DNA of 64,000 nucleotides from NCBI GenBank assembly GCA_016933025.1, contig JAFGBT010000030.1, forward strand, positions 62,001 to 126,000. Reading direction: 5' to 3'. The notes beneath the pieces were generated by a model that ran no database searches, was not told where the DNA came from, and worked only from the letters and a program-made list of their open reading frames with translations. Origin of the DNA: Spirochaetota bacterium. GTDB taxonomy: Bacteria > Spirochaetota > UBA4802 > UBA5550. The position numbers were made by a program, and so were the translations under genes. Of this stretch, positions 46,488 to 54,642 are shown in pieces. The stretch's first letter is position 1. Each line of letters starts with the position of its first letter.

Positions 46488-48539
46488 ATGGGCCCGGTGA
46501 ATACCATGCCCGCTATGGATGCCGCCAGGGTCGAGGAACACGCCGCTCTTTTTTCAATTGATGGCACCATCATACGCATCCTCCATTCGCGTGGCTATGA
46601 CACCCCGGAACTCATTGAGCCTTTCCTGAACCCACGTCTCGGCGACCTGCACAGCCCATTCCTGATAGATGGAATGAGCGAGGCCGTGGTGCGCATGCGC
46701 AGGGCAATTGAAGACCGGGAACGGATCGGGATATTCGCGGATTCCGACCTTGACGGTATCACCTCGCTCGCTGTAATGCATACCCTGCTGGCAAGGTTTA
46801 AAATAAACCCATTTATAAGATATCTCAAGGATGATGAAAACTACGGAATCACCAGGGATATAATCGACGAATTCCATCATAACGCGGTGAAGCTTCTGGT
46901 TACCGTCGATTCCGGCATCAGGGACGTCTCCGAAATAGCATACGCGCGCTCCCTGGGAATGGACGTTATTATCACCGATCACCACGAACAGGACGTATCA
47001 TTGCCGGATGCCGTCATCCTGAACCCGAAAGTAATCGCCTGCTCGTACCCGTTCAAGCACCTTGCGGGCGTCGGCATCGCCTTCAAATTCTGCCATGCTC
47101 TTCTTCTCAGCTATCTACCTTCCTATGGCAGGAGGTTTGTCATTATAGGTCCCGTCGACAGCGGCGGATACGTCGTATCATGTATACGCAACTGCATTGC
47201 AGAGAGCCAGGTAACGGTCTCGGGCGATGACGGCCTCCTGGGCGCCGTCGAGCCGATCATTCCGGAAGATATCATTCTTTACCACGTTGAATCGCTGCCG
47301 GAATCATTCATCGAAGCGTGCGGTTCCGCAGTCCTTCGCCCGTTCCTCGATTTTCTTTTACAGATATTCAATACGCCCGCCACGGACCTTGGCGCCATTT
47401 GCGATAGGCTCACAATTAATCGGCGAGCATACAATGCTGAAATGGTAATACTCAACAAGCTCTTCATGGAAGCCCAGCTTGCAGGCTCGGAAAAGGTGTC
47501 CGGTTTTATCGATTCCATCCTGGGCCTTGTCTCGATCGGAAGCATCGCCGATGTAATACCGCTTGTCGGCGAAAACCGCATACTGGTCAAAACAGGCATA
47601 GACAGGCTTAACAGAATAAAACATCCCGCACTATCCAAACTGATCAACGGAGACGCTATAAACGCCCGCGTAATTGGCTGGGGAATCGGCCCGCTTCTGA
47701 ACACGCCCGGCAGGATCGGGAAAACGGAACTTACGGTAAGTTTTTTTATAGAAAATGAACCGGGTGTACTTGACGCCGTCATATCTGAGATAAAATCGCT
47801 CAACGAAAATAGAAAGATTTTCATCAACCAGTTCTGTTCAAAAATATTAAAAGATATTGAAGCGGGAACGATCCCCTCGTTCGGCAGCCTTATCTACATC
47901 AAAACCGGCGATATCCCGGACGGGTATGCCGGCCTTGTCGCGAACCGCATTTCAGATGCTACCGGCAATCCGGTTATAGTCGCCGTCCTGCCGGGTAAAA
48001 ACGGATTCATCAAGGGCTCGGGACGCTCGCGCGGCGGCATGGAATTTTTCAGTCGCGTCGAAAAGCTGCGCGACCGCTTCGAAAGGATCGGCGGCCATGA
48101 AAACGCGTTCGGCTTTACCGCGCGTGATACTGATGTTGACGGGATCATCCGGGATATCGGGAATTTTCTCGATCAGCGCCCCTCCGCTCCCGCGATGAAT
48201 GATATCTGCTGGGAACTCGACCCCGCTTCGATCACGACCGGCTTTATCAACGATATCGCTCGCATGGAACCGTTCGGCAACGGCAACGCCGAGCCTGTCT
48301 TTATTTCGCGCGGCATCCGCGTAGAATCGTTCGTCCAGTTCGGAAACGGGCATGGAAAGTATATAATTTTCGAGGGCAATCCGCTTACCGCGATAGGGTG
48401 GGGCATGGGCCACCTGATGAAGGATTATTTCGAAAGAGGGGACAAACTCGATATCATCTATCGTCTCGAGAACAACATCTTCAACGGGACGGTGTCGCCC
48501 CGCATGATAATTCTGGAATTTCCCGCTTGCGGCAATTGA
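46488..48539 (+). CDS. recJ: Single-stranded-DNA-specific exonuclease RecJ with extra insertion
   Basis: 5'-3' single-strand exonuclease of recombination and mismatch repair, about 683 residues. Motifs: DSDLDGITS (metal aspartates), TVDSG, DHHE, HLAGVGIAFK, then VSIGSIADVIPLVGENR, followed by the DHHA1 domain (GSGRSRGG) and OB region. Between HLAGVG and IADVIPL there are about 130 additional residues (about 207-337) not found in ordinary RecJ. The start is not certain: ATG at 46488 or 46506, or TTG at 46461 overlapping the RNase gene. Confidence 0.88.
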   Translation: MGPVNTMPAMDAARVEEHAALFSIDGTIIRILHSRGYDTPELIEPFLNPRLGDLHSPFLIDGMSEAVVRMRRAIEDRERIGIFADSDLDGITSLAVMHTLLARFKINPFIRYLKDDENYGITRDIIDEFHHNAVKLLVTVDSGIRDVSEIAYARSLGMDVIITDHHEQDVSLPDAVILNPKVIACSYPFKHLAGVGIAFKFCHALLLSYLPSYGRRFVIIGPVDSGGYVVSCIRNCIAESQVTVSGDDGLLGAVEPIIPEDIILYHVESLPESFIEACGSAVLRPFLDFLLQIFNTPATDLGAICDRLTINRRAYNAEMVILNKLFMEAQLAGSEKVSGFIDSILGLVSIGSIADVIPLVGENRILVKTGIDRLNRIKHPALSKLINGDAINARVIGWGIGPLLNTPGRIGKTELTVSFFIENEPGVLDAVISEIKSLNENRKIFINQFCSKILKDIEAGTIPSFGSLIYIKTGDIPDGYAGLVANRISDATGNPVIVAVLPGKNGFIKGSGRSRGGMEFFSRVEKLRDRFERIGGHENAFGFTARDTDVDGIIRDIGNFLDQRPSAPAMNDICWELDPASITTGFINDIARMEPFGNGNAEPVFISRGIRVESFVQFGNGHGKYIIFEGNPLTAIGWGMGHLMKDYFERGDKLDIIYRLENNIFNGTVSPRMIILEFPACGN

Positions 48540-48550
48540 CGTGATGGCCG

Positions 48551-49294
48551 CTATTTTATTCCCGAAACGATGAATTCGACGCGGTCTATCTTGCGGTATC
48601 CGTGATATGTTCCGGTTACTTCCATGTCCCCCATACCGACGATGTCTATCCTGTCCGCGGAGATCTCGTTATTATACATATATTTCGCAACGACTTCCGC
48701 TTTTCTTTTTGTGTAATTGTTATAGTCATAGGCGCGGGCATGACCGACTATCTTTAATGTGCAGCCCGGGTAGGCGCGTAAAACCCCTATAACCTTTTCC
48801 AGCCTCTTTTTCCCGCTGGCGGCCAGCCGGTAAAAGATGTGCCCCTTTTTGGAGACAAACAGCTGATGATCAAAGATGGTCGTTCTGTAGACGTCTCCCT
48901 TCTTGAGGAAATTACCATCGATAAGCGCATTGGTGTCCGGAGCCGCGCGGGTATGTTTGCTGACAATTTTCTCTTTTTGATCCCGCGCAAGCCCGGCCCG
49001 GGCCAGCAGGGCCGCCGTCTTGATGCGTATTACCGCTGCAGTCCCGTAATACCGCGCGCCAGCGTACCTGCCGTCATTAATGTAAATTTTTGCGCTGGCA
49101 AGGTCGGCCTGTGACTGCGAATAGAGCTCAACCGGTATGAACGGCCTGAGATCCTTTTTGGCGTTCAGGTCCTTGTCCAGCATCTCCGCATCGGATATGG
49201 CCTCTTTGGCTGCCTCCATCTCCTTTGAATCGGGATACGCCGGATGCACGAGAAGCAGGATAAAGGGCAGCAGGTACGGAATGATTCGTTTCAT
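48551..49294 (-). CDS. OmpA-family protein with helical N-terminal region
   Basis: Exported protein of 247 residues. Signal peptide (KRIIPYLLPFILLLVHPAYP), a helical region (about 25-120) like that of DUF4398 proteins, and a C-terminal OmpA-like peptidoglycan-binding domain (about 140-247) with the SADRIDIVGMG stretch. It probably tethers the envelope to peptidoglycan. It follows the smaller gene at 49306 by 11 bases, and the two share the helical domain type. Confidence 0.82.
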   Translation of the reverse strand: MKRIIPYLLPFILLLVHPAYPDSKEMEAAKEAISDAEMLDKDLNAKKDLRPFIPVELYSQSQADLASAKIYINDGRYAGARYYGTAAVIRIKTAALLARAGLARDQKEKIVSKHTRAAPDTNALIDGNFLKKGDVYRTTIFDHQLFVSKKGHIFYRLAASGKKRLEKVIGVLRAYPGCTLKIVGHARAYDYNNYTKRKAEVVAKYMYNNEISADRIDIVGMGDMEVTGTYHGYRKIDRVEFIVSGIK

Positions 49295-49305
49295 GCGGGT
49301 AACCT

Positions 49306-49662
49306 TTATTCCGAATATTTATCTTTCGTTTCATTCAGCTCATTCGTGGCCTTCTTTAATTCTATCCGCGCGTCTATCATCGCGAAATAGAGCATACCCA
49401 GAGAAATCTCATTGAAGGCCAGATCAACATCCCTGCCTGAAAGCAGCTTGCGGGCCTCGGCAATATGGCGTTCTATGCTCGATATCTCATTTCTAACCAG
49501 GTCCGCATTGCCGCTCGACTTGATGGTGCTCAGTTTTGCCTCGGTTTCATCGACGAGCTGTACCACTTCTTTTTTCTCATGCTCGGCCCCGTAGCCGGGC
49601 GCGCAAACCAGGGATACCACGGCAATTATCGTCAACCACCGTGATACATTCGTGATATTCAT
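49306..49662 (-). CDS. Small exported helical protein (DUF4398-like)
   Basis: A 118-residue exported protein: signal peptide to about residue 26 (cut after GYGA), then all-helical and charged, with a lysine-rich C-terminus. Its helices resemble the N-terminal region of the OmpA-family protein encoded just downstream, so the pair may come from one ancestral gene or interact. AAGGAAGG precedes the ATG. No known function. Confidence 0.65.
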   Translation of the reverse strand: MNITNVSRWLTIIAVVSLVCAPGYGAEHEKKEVVQLVDETEAKLSTIKSSGNADLVRNEISSIERHIAEARKLLSGRDVDLAFNEISLGMLYFAMIDARIELKKATNELNETKDKYSE

Positions 49663-49795
49663 GAGAGACCTTCCTTTTTCTTAATAAAAGTAGATCATAA
49701 CATATTTTCGACCGCGTCAATATTTTTTTGAGACAAAAATACGGGAGTTAGCCCCATAAATTGACAATTTTTAAGGGTTTTTCATAAATTTCTGT

Positions 49796-49826
49796 TTGAC
49801 TTGTATAATTGGACAAATAATATAAT
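49796..49826 (+). promoter_or_regulatory. Promoter of STAS gene 1
   Basis: TTGACT (49796-49801), 19-base spacer, TATAAT (49821-49826). It is 24 bases before the STAS ATG, which has a GAGAG/AGGGA ribosome-binding site. Confidence 0.5.
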
Positions 49827-49850
49827 GATAAATCAACGGAGAGCAGGGAT

Positions 49851-50147
49851 ATGAACATCGAAATAACCGAAGAAGCCGAACTTGTAAATATTAAAGTAAC
49901 CGGCGACATCGAGATGATGAATATCAAGAATTTCAAAGATAAACTCTTTGAAATTGGACATAATATCGATAAGAATATCGAGATCGACCTGTCCGATGTT
50001 GACTATATCGATTCCTCGGGAGTGGGTGTTTTAATCACCCTGATGAAGCTTCAGAAGAAAAAGGGCAAATCCCTGAGGATCAACAAGGTCAGCCCAAAAG
50101 TCCTTAATGTCATCAAATTAAGCTACCTTTCAGAAATTTCTGTTTGA
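49851..50147 (+). CDS. STAS-domain anti-sigma factor antagonist 1
   Basis: A 98-residue STAS-domain protein of the SpoIIAA/RsbV type, which binds an anti-sigma kinase and is switched off by phosphorylation of a serine. The DYIDSSGVGVLI motif (DSSG, 54-57) contains the target serine. There is about 75 percent identity by eye to the next gene. No kinase or phosphatase gene is adjacent. The C-terminus (EISV) is altered because the duplicated promoter begins inside the last codons. Confidence 0.9.
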   Translation: MNIEITEEAELVNIKVTGDIEMMNIKNFKDKLFEIGHNIDKNIEIDLSDVDYIDSSGVGVLITLMKLQKKKGKSLRINKVSPKVLNVIKLSYLSEISV

Positions 50148-50174
50148 CTTCACCCGCATAATGGTTATTATAAC
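50144..50174 (+). promoter_or_regulatory. Promoter of STAS gene 2
   Basis: TTGACT (50144-50149), 19-base spacer, TATAAC (50169-50174), the same spacing as the promoter of STAS gene 1. The -35 box spans the stop codon of STAS gene 1. Confidence 0.5.
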
Positions 50175-50201
50175 TAAAACGCCAGGGGGTACGCTATCTG
50201 C

Positions 50202-50501
50202 ATGAATATTGAAGTGAAAGAAGACGCCAGCCTTGTTAGCATAACCGTCAACGGCGATATTGAAATGATGACCATTAAAGATTTCAAGGAGCGATTATTC
50301 GAAATCGGGCATAATATTGATAAAAATATTACCATAGACCTGTCTTCAGTTGATTATATAGATTCCTCGGGTGTTGGCGTGTTAATCAGCCTCCTTAAGC
50401 TACAGAAGAAAAAAGGCAAGTCCCTCAACATTAAAAAAGTCAGCCCCAAAGTCCTGAATGTCCTCAAATTGAGTTCCCTTTCCGACGTTTTTGAGATGTA
50501 A
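50202..50501 (+). CDS. STAS-domain anti-sigma factor antagonist 2
   Basis: A 99-residue tandem duplicate of the preceding protein, with the same DYIDSSGVGVLI motif and the same QKKKGKSL and SPKVLNVLKLSSL C-terminal helix. Expected to bind an anti-sigma kinase or a related partner. Differences cluster in the first strands and the extreme C-terminus, so partner choice may differ. It is followed 6 bases later by ispF. Confidence 0.9.
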   Translation: MNIEVKEDASLVSITVNGDIEMMTIKDFKERLFEIGHNIDKNITIDLSSVDYIDSSGVGVLISLLKLQKKKGKSLNIKKVSPKVLNVLKLSSLSDVFEM

Positions 50502-50507
50502 ACAGCC

Positions 50508-50987
50508 ATGGACAACATCCGAATAGGAACCGGCTTTGACGCTCATGCCTTTGCTCCAGGCCGCGACCTTATCCTCGGCGGAAAAAAAATTGATTTCCCC
50601 AAAGGCCTCTCCGGTCATTCGGACGCTGACGTGCTTATCCATGCCATTATAGATTCTCTTCTCGGCGCCGCCGGCCTTGGCGATATCGGCAAGCTATTCC
50701 CTGACAGCGACAGCAGGTACAGGGGCATCAGCAGCATGAGGCTTCTCGATGAGGTTGCCAAGATTCTCCGGAGTCACACAATAACAATTATAAATATCGA
50801 TTCTGTCGTAATCTGCCAGGAGCCGAAAATCTCTTCGCACACGGACGATATGAAGAGCAACCTTTCGAGGGCTCTGGGCATTGAAGCTTCCCGGATTAGT
50901 ATTAAAGGCAAGTCAACTGAGGGTATCGGGTTCACCGGCAGAGGCGAGGGTATAGCGGCTATAGCCACCGCATTGCTGCGCCTCTGA
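50508..50987 (+). CDS. ispF: 2-C-methyl-D-erythritol 2,4-cyclodiphosphate synthase
   Basis: Fifth enzyme of the non-mevalonate isoprenoid pathway. The 159-residue trimeric enzyme has the zinc motif GTGFDAHAF, the LSGHSDADVLIHAIIDSLLGAAGLGDIGKLFPDSD signature and C-terminal KGKSTEGIGFTGRGEGI. Length matches the family. No ispD is fused or adjacent. It may be read from the STAS promoters. Confidence 0.96.
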   Translation: MDNIRIGTGFDAHAFAPGRDLILGGKKIDFPKGLSGHSDADVLIHAIIDSLLGAAGLGDIGKLFPDSDSRYRGISSMRLLDEVAKILRSHTITIINIDSVVICQEPKISSHTDDMKSNLSRALGIEASRISIKGKSTEGIGFTGRGEGIAAIATALLRL

Positions 50988-51082
50988 CGGATTCATGAGA
51001 ACGTTGTGTAATCTTAGAAATATCTCGATGAGACATAATATATCTTATCGGAAGTTGGATGTTATTATCATGAACTATTGAA

Positions 51083-51406
51083 TTAGCGCTTCATCCTTTC
51101 AAATATCATCGCCACGATATTGGTAAAGCCGGTCATAACAAGGGCGCTTATTATTACGTCGAGACGATACCAGCGCGATCCGAACAATACAATCCCCGTG
51201 TTATGAAAGAGGTTTAATAAATTTGATTTGTAGCATATAAGCCAGGCGAGAAGCAGTACAATTACATCGCGCGCGATTTTCACTGGCCTGTTTTCGGATA
51301 TGTCCTTGAGGGCGGTCATGGAAAAAACCGCCATGACGGCCACTTCCAGTATTATTGCAAAAATGAACAGATAGAAAACATTTTGAATCAGAACATCCAG
51401 TTTCAT
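51083..51406 (-). CDS. Small membrane protein with three predicted helices
   Basis: A 107-residue protein with hydrophobic segments near residues 8-30, 45-62 and 80-98, and a basic C-terminus (ERMKR). The ATG at 51406 has GGAGG close upstream; a longer frame to 51427 is less likely. Its size and layout resemble PsiE-like small inner-membrane proteins, but similarity cannot be confirmed. It stands alone between ispF and the gcvH-like gene. Confidence 0.6.
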   Translation of the reverse strand: MKLDVLIQNVFYLFIFAIILEVAVMAVFSMTALKDISENRPVKIARDVIVLLLAWLICYKSNLLNLFHNTGIVLFGSRWYRLDVIISALVMTGFTNIVAMIFERMKR

Positions 51407-51525
51407 ATATCCTCCGCAGGCCGGCAAATTTAGCGCCGCCGATTATTTTATTAACGTATGGGATAATAACAATCCATATATAAAAAATCAAGTGCATTTT
51501 TCATATCGCGGAAAATCCATGCCGG

Positions 51526-51930
51526 TTATATGTCTCCTTCTCGTTCAAGGTGCACATCGTACTCATCCATGGCCATGAGATCGTCGAACTCATTAGGCTC
51601 CTTCACCTCAATTGCATATACCCAGCCTTCGCCGTACGTGTCATCATTAACAAGCCAGGGCTCGCTCACGAGCCTGTTATTGATCTCGACAACCTTCCCG
51701 GAGACCGGGGCCAAAAAGTCAAAAAAGTCCGTATCAGACTCGAGCATGGCCGCCTTCTCCCCTTTCCCGAGCTCGCTGTCCACATCCGGGAGATCTACAA
51801 ACAGCACCCGGCCGATCTTTTGCTGCAATCGGGTGGAGACACCGCATCGGCCCGTAAATTCATCCTTCATTTCGATCCAGACGTGGCTGGCGGAAAACAT
51901 TTTTTCTTCTGGGACTGCCCTCACGGTCAA
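51526..51930 (-). CDS. GcvH-like protein lacking the lipoyl lysine
   Basis: A 134-residue protein with the whole GcvH fold pattern: EKMFSASHVWIEM, RVLFVDLPDVDSELGKGEKAAMLES, FLAPVSGKVVEINNRLVSEPWLVNDDTYGEGWVYAIE. In normal GcvH the lipoylated lysine follows ES-V; here the stretch reads ES-D-T-D, putting Thr67 at the lysine position, so glycine-cleavage function is unlikely. No gcvT, gcvP or lipoate genes are near. The best start is TTG at 51930 with AAGG upstream; GTG at 51924 is possible. Confidence 0.8.
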   Translation of the reverse strand: MTVRAVPEEKMFSASHVWIEMKDEFTGRCGVSTRLQQKIGRVLFVDLPDVDSELGKGEKAAMLESDTDFFDFLAPVSGKVVEINNRLVSEPWLVNDDTYGEGWVYAIEVKEPNEFDDLMAMDEYDVHLEREGDI

Positions 51931-52401
51931 TTAACCTTGGTTGTATGCGTCACAAATTTGCCCTATCCGCGCTCCTATTCTTCACCTCGACTCCCACATA
52001 AAGCAAGCACATTATTCAGAGGCCTTATCAATCCCTCCGCTATAAATAAAAAAAATATTCTTGACGAAAAACTACTTGTGTTATATTATTATCATAGTAT
52101 CATGTTCGTTCTTTTTATACAAATTTATATTGCAAAATTTTTTTGCAAATAATCCTCCGTCTGATTGATGTACAGGGGTTTATGTAAAGGGGATTGGGGA
52201 TTGTTGTATCCGGTCTTTTACGGTTTAGAGAGGGATCGCCGGCCAGATAGAAATCGCATGAAACGCAGATTTCCCCCCCGATTTATCAGCATGAATTAGT
52301 AATGACTATATAATCAACATCATATACGAGCGCCTGTATTTGCATCCCGTCGACACGCGACAGGATGATTCAATAAATATATTTTCAATTTGAGGTGCGG
52401 T
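51931..52401. other. Non-coding gap before the RRM gene
   Basis: About 470 bases with no convincing gene on either strand. It must hold the promoters of the divergent GcvH-like and RRM genes; a TTGACG/TATATT pair near 52060-52086 is a weak candidate. The hairpin at 52343-52367 lies in the RRM leader. The length of the gap in front of an 86-residue RNA-binding gene suggests a long regulated leader. Confidence 0.5.
52343..52367 (+). promoter_or_regulatory. Leader hairpin upstream of the RRM gene
   Basis: CATCCCGTCG (52343-52352), loop ACACG, CGACAGGATG (52358-52367): ten positions with one mismatch. It lies 34 bases before the ATG. RNA-binding proteins of this type often control their own mRNA, so this is a candidate autoregulation site. 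Confidence 0.4.
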
Positions 52402-52662
52402 ATGTCGAAACAAATTTATGCGGGCAATCTGTCATATCAGATGTCTGACGATTCCCTCCGTGATCTTTTTTTGCAGCACGGCGACGTCATGTCGGTCAAG
52501 ATCATCAGATATCCCGACTCAGGAAAGTCCAAGGGGTTCGGGTTTGTCGAGATGACCAATGACGAGGAGGCAGATAACGCCATTCAGAAGCTCAATGGAA
52601 CAGAAGTACAGGGAAGGAGCATCAGGGTGAACGTAGCAAGACCTAAAAAGAACGGCGAATAA
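52402..52662 (+). CDS. RRM-domain RNA-binding protein
   Basis: An 86-residue single RRM protein. RNP2 is IYAGNL (5-10) and RNP1 is KGFGFVEM (44-51), with the aromatic residues that stack on RNA. It ends in a short basic tail. Similar small RRM proteins in bacteria are often cold-induced and act as RNA chaperones. ATG at 52402 has GAGGTG upstream. A weak hairpin plus T-run (52706-52737) may end transcription. Confidence 0.93.
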   Translation: MSKQIYAGNLSYQMSDDSLRDLFLQHGDVMSVKIIRYPDSGKSKGFGFVEMTNDEEADNAIQKLNGTEVQGRSIRVNVARPKKNGE

Positions 52663-52705
52663 CCGCTATTGTTCCTTTAGGCACGGCCGCGTGTCCTGTT
52701 CTATT

Positions 52706-52737
52706 ACCCGGCTGATGGCCGGTTATCAAATTTTTTT
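52706..52737 (+). terminator. Weak terminator after the RRM gene
   Basis: CCGGC-TGATG-GCCGG hairpin (52708-52722) followed after 8 bases by seven Ts (52731-52737). The gap before the T-run is larger than usual, and the T-run lies inside the end of the minus-strand sirC gene. Confidence 0.35.
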
Positions 52738-53370
52738 GATAAAGTCTTTCAATGTATCGTTTTTAGAGCTGGCGACAAGGCCATTCAGCAGGTTGTCGTC
52801 CATTACGATGGTTTTAAGTATTATTCCACGCCTGTAAGACGTGAGTTCTGCGAATTCCGAATCATTACGGAGCACCTGTCGCGCGTGCATCAGCGCGTCC
52901 AGAATCTCTTCAATTGACTCGGGAATAAGCTTCTCAATATCCCTCCGTATTCGCGCGGCCAATGACGGTGAGATACCGCCGGTCGAAACAGCAACCAGCA
53001 GATCGCCCCGGCTGAACCAGGATGGCACGAAAAATGTGCAGTTCTCCGGATCATCAACGGCATTGATGAAGATATTCCGTTCCTGCGCCTCTCGGAAGAC
53101 CAGGCTGTTGGTCGCCTCGTCGTCGGTGGCGGAGAATACTATCAGAAACCCGTCGCAATCTCCCTGCCGGAACGGCCTGCGCACAAGGGTGACTGCATCC
53201 GGCGCCGATTCTCGGAGGGCCGTTATGGATTCATGAAAGTCGGGAGCGATCGCGGTTACGATCCCTCCGCACTCGAGTATGTCGCGCATCTTTCTAAGGG
53301 CGACTTCCCCGCCCCCGACCACCAGTACCCGTTTGCCGGATACGTTTAGCATTGCAGGATAGAGCTTCAT
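52726..53370 (-). CDS. Precorrin-2 dehydrogenase (siroheme synthase N-terminal type)
   Basis: Oxidises precorrin-2 to sirohydrochlorin with NAD+, and in Met8/CysG-type enzymes may also insert iron. The 214-residue protein has the NAD-binding motif VVGGGEVALRKM, the NAVDDPENCTFFVPS stretch with the catalytic Asp, and the GGISPSLAARIRRDIE dimerisation segment. It lacks the methyltransferase half, which is supplied by the cobA/hemD gene. Last gene of the heme operon; its ATG touches the ahbC stop. No separate ferrochelatase is seen, so it may be bifunctional. Confidence 0.9.
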   Translation of the reverse strand: MKLYPAMLNVSGKRVLVVGGGEVALRKMRDILECGGIVTAIAPDFHESITALRESAPDAVTLVRRPFRQGDCDGFLIVFSATDDEATNSLVFREAQERNIFINAVDDPENCTFFVPSWFSRGDLLVAVSTGGISPSLAARIRRDIEKLIPESIEEILDALMHARQVLRNDSEFAELTSYRRGIILKTIVMDDNLLNGLVASSKNDTLKDFIKKI

Positions 53371-54642
53371 CTAACGCGTCAATTCCTCCGGCATAGTATA
53401 GAGCTCACCCGAAAGTTTCAGCTCCTGTTTTGCGCGGTCGTCTATCCCGATCTCTTCGTCAGAGAGATAGCACTGTGGATCCGGGGCCCACGGATCGTTA
53501 TAGGTCCTGAAAGCGCGCACCCTCATGGATCCCATGCAGAGTTCCCGGAACCGGCAGAGCCGGCAGCGCCCCCGTATATATTCAGCCTTGTGCTTAAGGC
53601 CCCGCATCAGAGGGTCTCTTTCATCCATCCAGATATCCGCGAAGCTCCTTTCCTTCACGTTGCCAAACGAGTAGTCCTGCCAGAACTGGTCGGGATGAAC
53701 GTAGCCGAAGAAGTCTATGTTAGCGATTCCCACGCCTGTCGAATAGGCCCCCCCGCCGTTCCATGCGAGGAGCCGATGCACCTCTTCGGCCGCCGCCGTG
53801 TCTTTATCCCTGAGCTTGAGATAAAGATACACCCCGTCCGCATGATTGTCGACGGTCAGTATATTTATATCCAGACCTCGGCTGAAGAAATCGCCCGTTC
53901 GTTCGAGTATGGTGTCCATGGCTTCCCGCGACTCGCGGTGCGTGAGATCGTCCGCGAATATGTTTCCCCCGCGGCCGGAATAGACCAAATGGTAAAAACA
54001 GGCCCTGTTGATTCCTTCACGCTCGATAAAATCGAAAATCCTGCCGAGGTCTTCTTGGTTTCGCCTGGTGAGCGTGAGCCTGAGTCCGACGCGCTGCCCG
54101 ACTGCCGCGCAGTTCTGGAAGCCCTTCATGGCCTTGGCGAAAGCGCCCTTCATGCCGCGGAAGGTATCGTTGACATCTTCCATGCCGTCAAGACTGATGC
54201 CGACGTAGACTACGCCCGCATTCTTGATATCCCGGGCCGCCGCTGCGTCTATAAGCGTTCCGTTGGTTGAAATAACCGGCCGAATGTTATTCGTCGCCGC
54301 GTATTCTATAAGCTTGAAGATATCCTTCCTCATGAGCGGCTCGCCGCCTGAAAACAGCAGTGATGGTATGCCGAAGCCGGCCAGGTCGTTTATCAGCGAA
54401 AGCCCCTCGTCAGTGGTCAGCTCTCCTTCGTATTTTTTGTTACACGAATCGGTGTAGCAGTGGACGCAGTTCAGATTGCACGTACGGGTGGTACTCCATA
54501 CCACGATGGGCCTCCGCTCGCTGGCCAGACGCACGGATTCATGGGGCCTGTTTCCATGGCAATCCGGTCCAGCCTCGGCGCCATAGCGGAGGGAGTCGCC
54601 CGTGGACATGCCGCCGCAGTACAATTTCCCTATATCAATCAT
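53371..54642 (-). CDS. ahbC: Radical SAM 12,18-didecarboxysiroheme deacetylase AhbC (NirJ1-type)
   Basis: Radical SAM enzyme that removes acetate side chains from didecarboxysiroheme to give iron-coproporphyrin III. About 423 residues, starting MIDIGKLYCG, as in known AhbC. It has the cluster motif CNLNCVHC, GGEPLMR, and a C-terminal cysteine-rich SPASM-like section (CRLCRFRELC...C) for a second iron-sulfur cluster. Its ATG overlaps the stop of the ahbAB gene (ATGA). Confidence 0.88.
   Translation of the reverse strand: MIDIGKLYCGGMSTGDSLRYGAEAGPDCHGNRPHESVRLASERRPIVVWSTTRTCNLNCVHCYTDSCNKKYEGELTTDEGLSLINDLAGFGIPSLLFSGGEPLMRKDIFKLIEYAATNNIRPVISTNGTLIDAAAARDIKNAGVVYVGISLDGMEDVNDTFRGMKGAFAKAMKGFQNCAAVGQRVGLRLTLTRRNQEDLGRIFDFIEREGINRACFYHLVYSGRGGNIFADDLTHRESREAMDTILERTGDFFSRGLDINILTVDNHADGVYLYLKLRDKDTAAAEEVHRLLAWNGGGAYSTGVGIANIDFFGYVHPDQFWQDYSFGNVKERSFADIWMDERDPLMRGLKHKAEYIRGRCRLCRFRELCMGSMRVRAFRTYNDPWAPDPQCYLSDEEIGIDDRAKQELKLSGELYTMPEELTR

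Larger units (their letters stand above)
49786..50150 (+). repeat. 17-bp direct repeat marking a tandem duplication
   Basis: AAATTTCTGTTTGACTT occurs at 49786-49802 and 50134-50150. The copies start 348 bases apart and each lies in front of a STAS gene with the same promoter geometry. The second copy overlaps the stop codon of the first STAS gene, consistent with a tandem duplication of promoter plus gene. Confidence 0.75.

Noticed and set aside
51550-52152. 200-codon plus-strand frame opposite the GcvH-like gene
   Set aside because: Its first part mirrors the GcvH-like gene and the rest crosses a non-coding AT-rich gap; no start signal.
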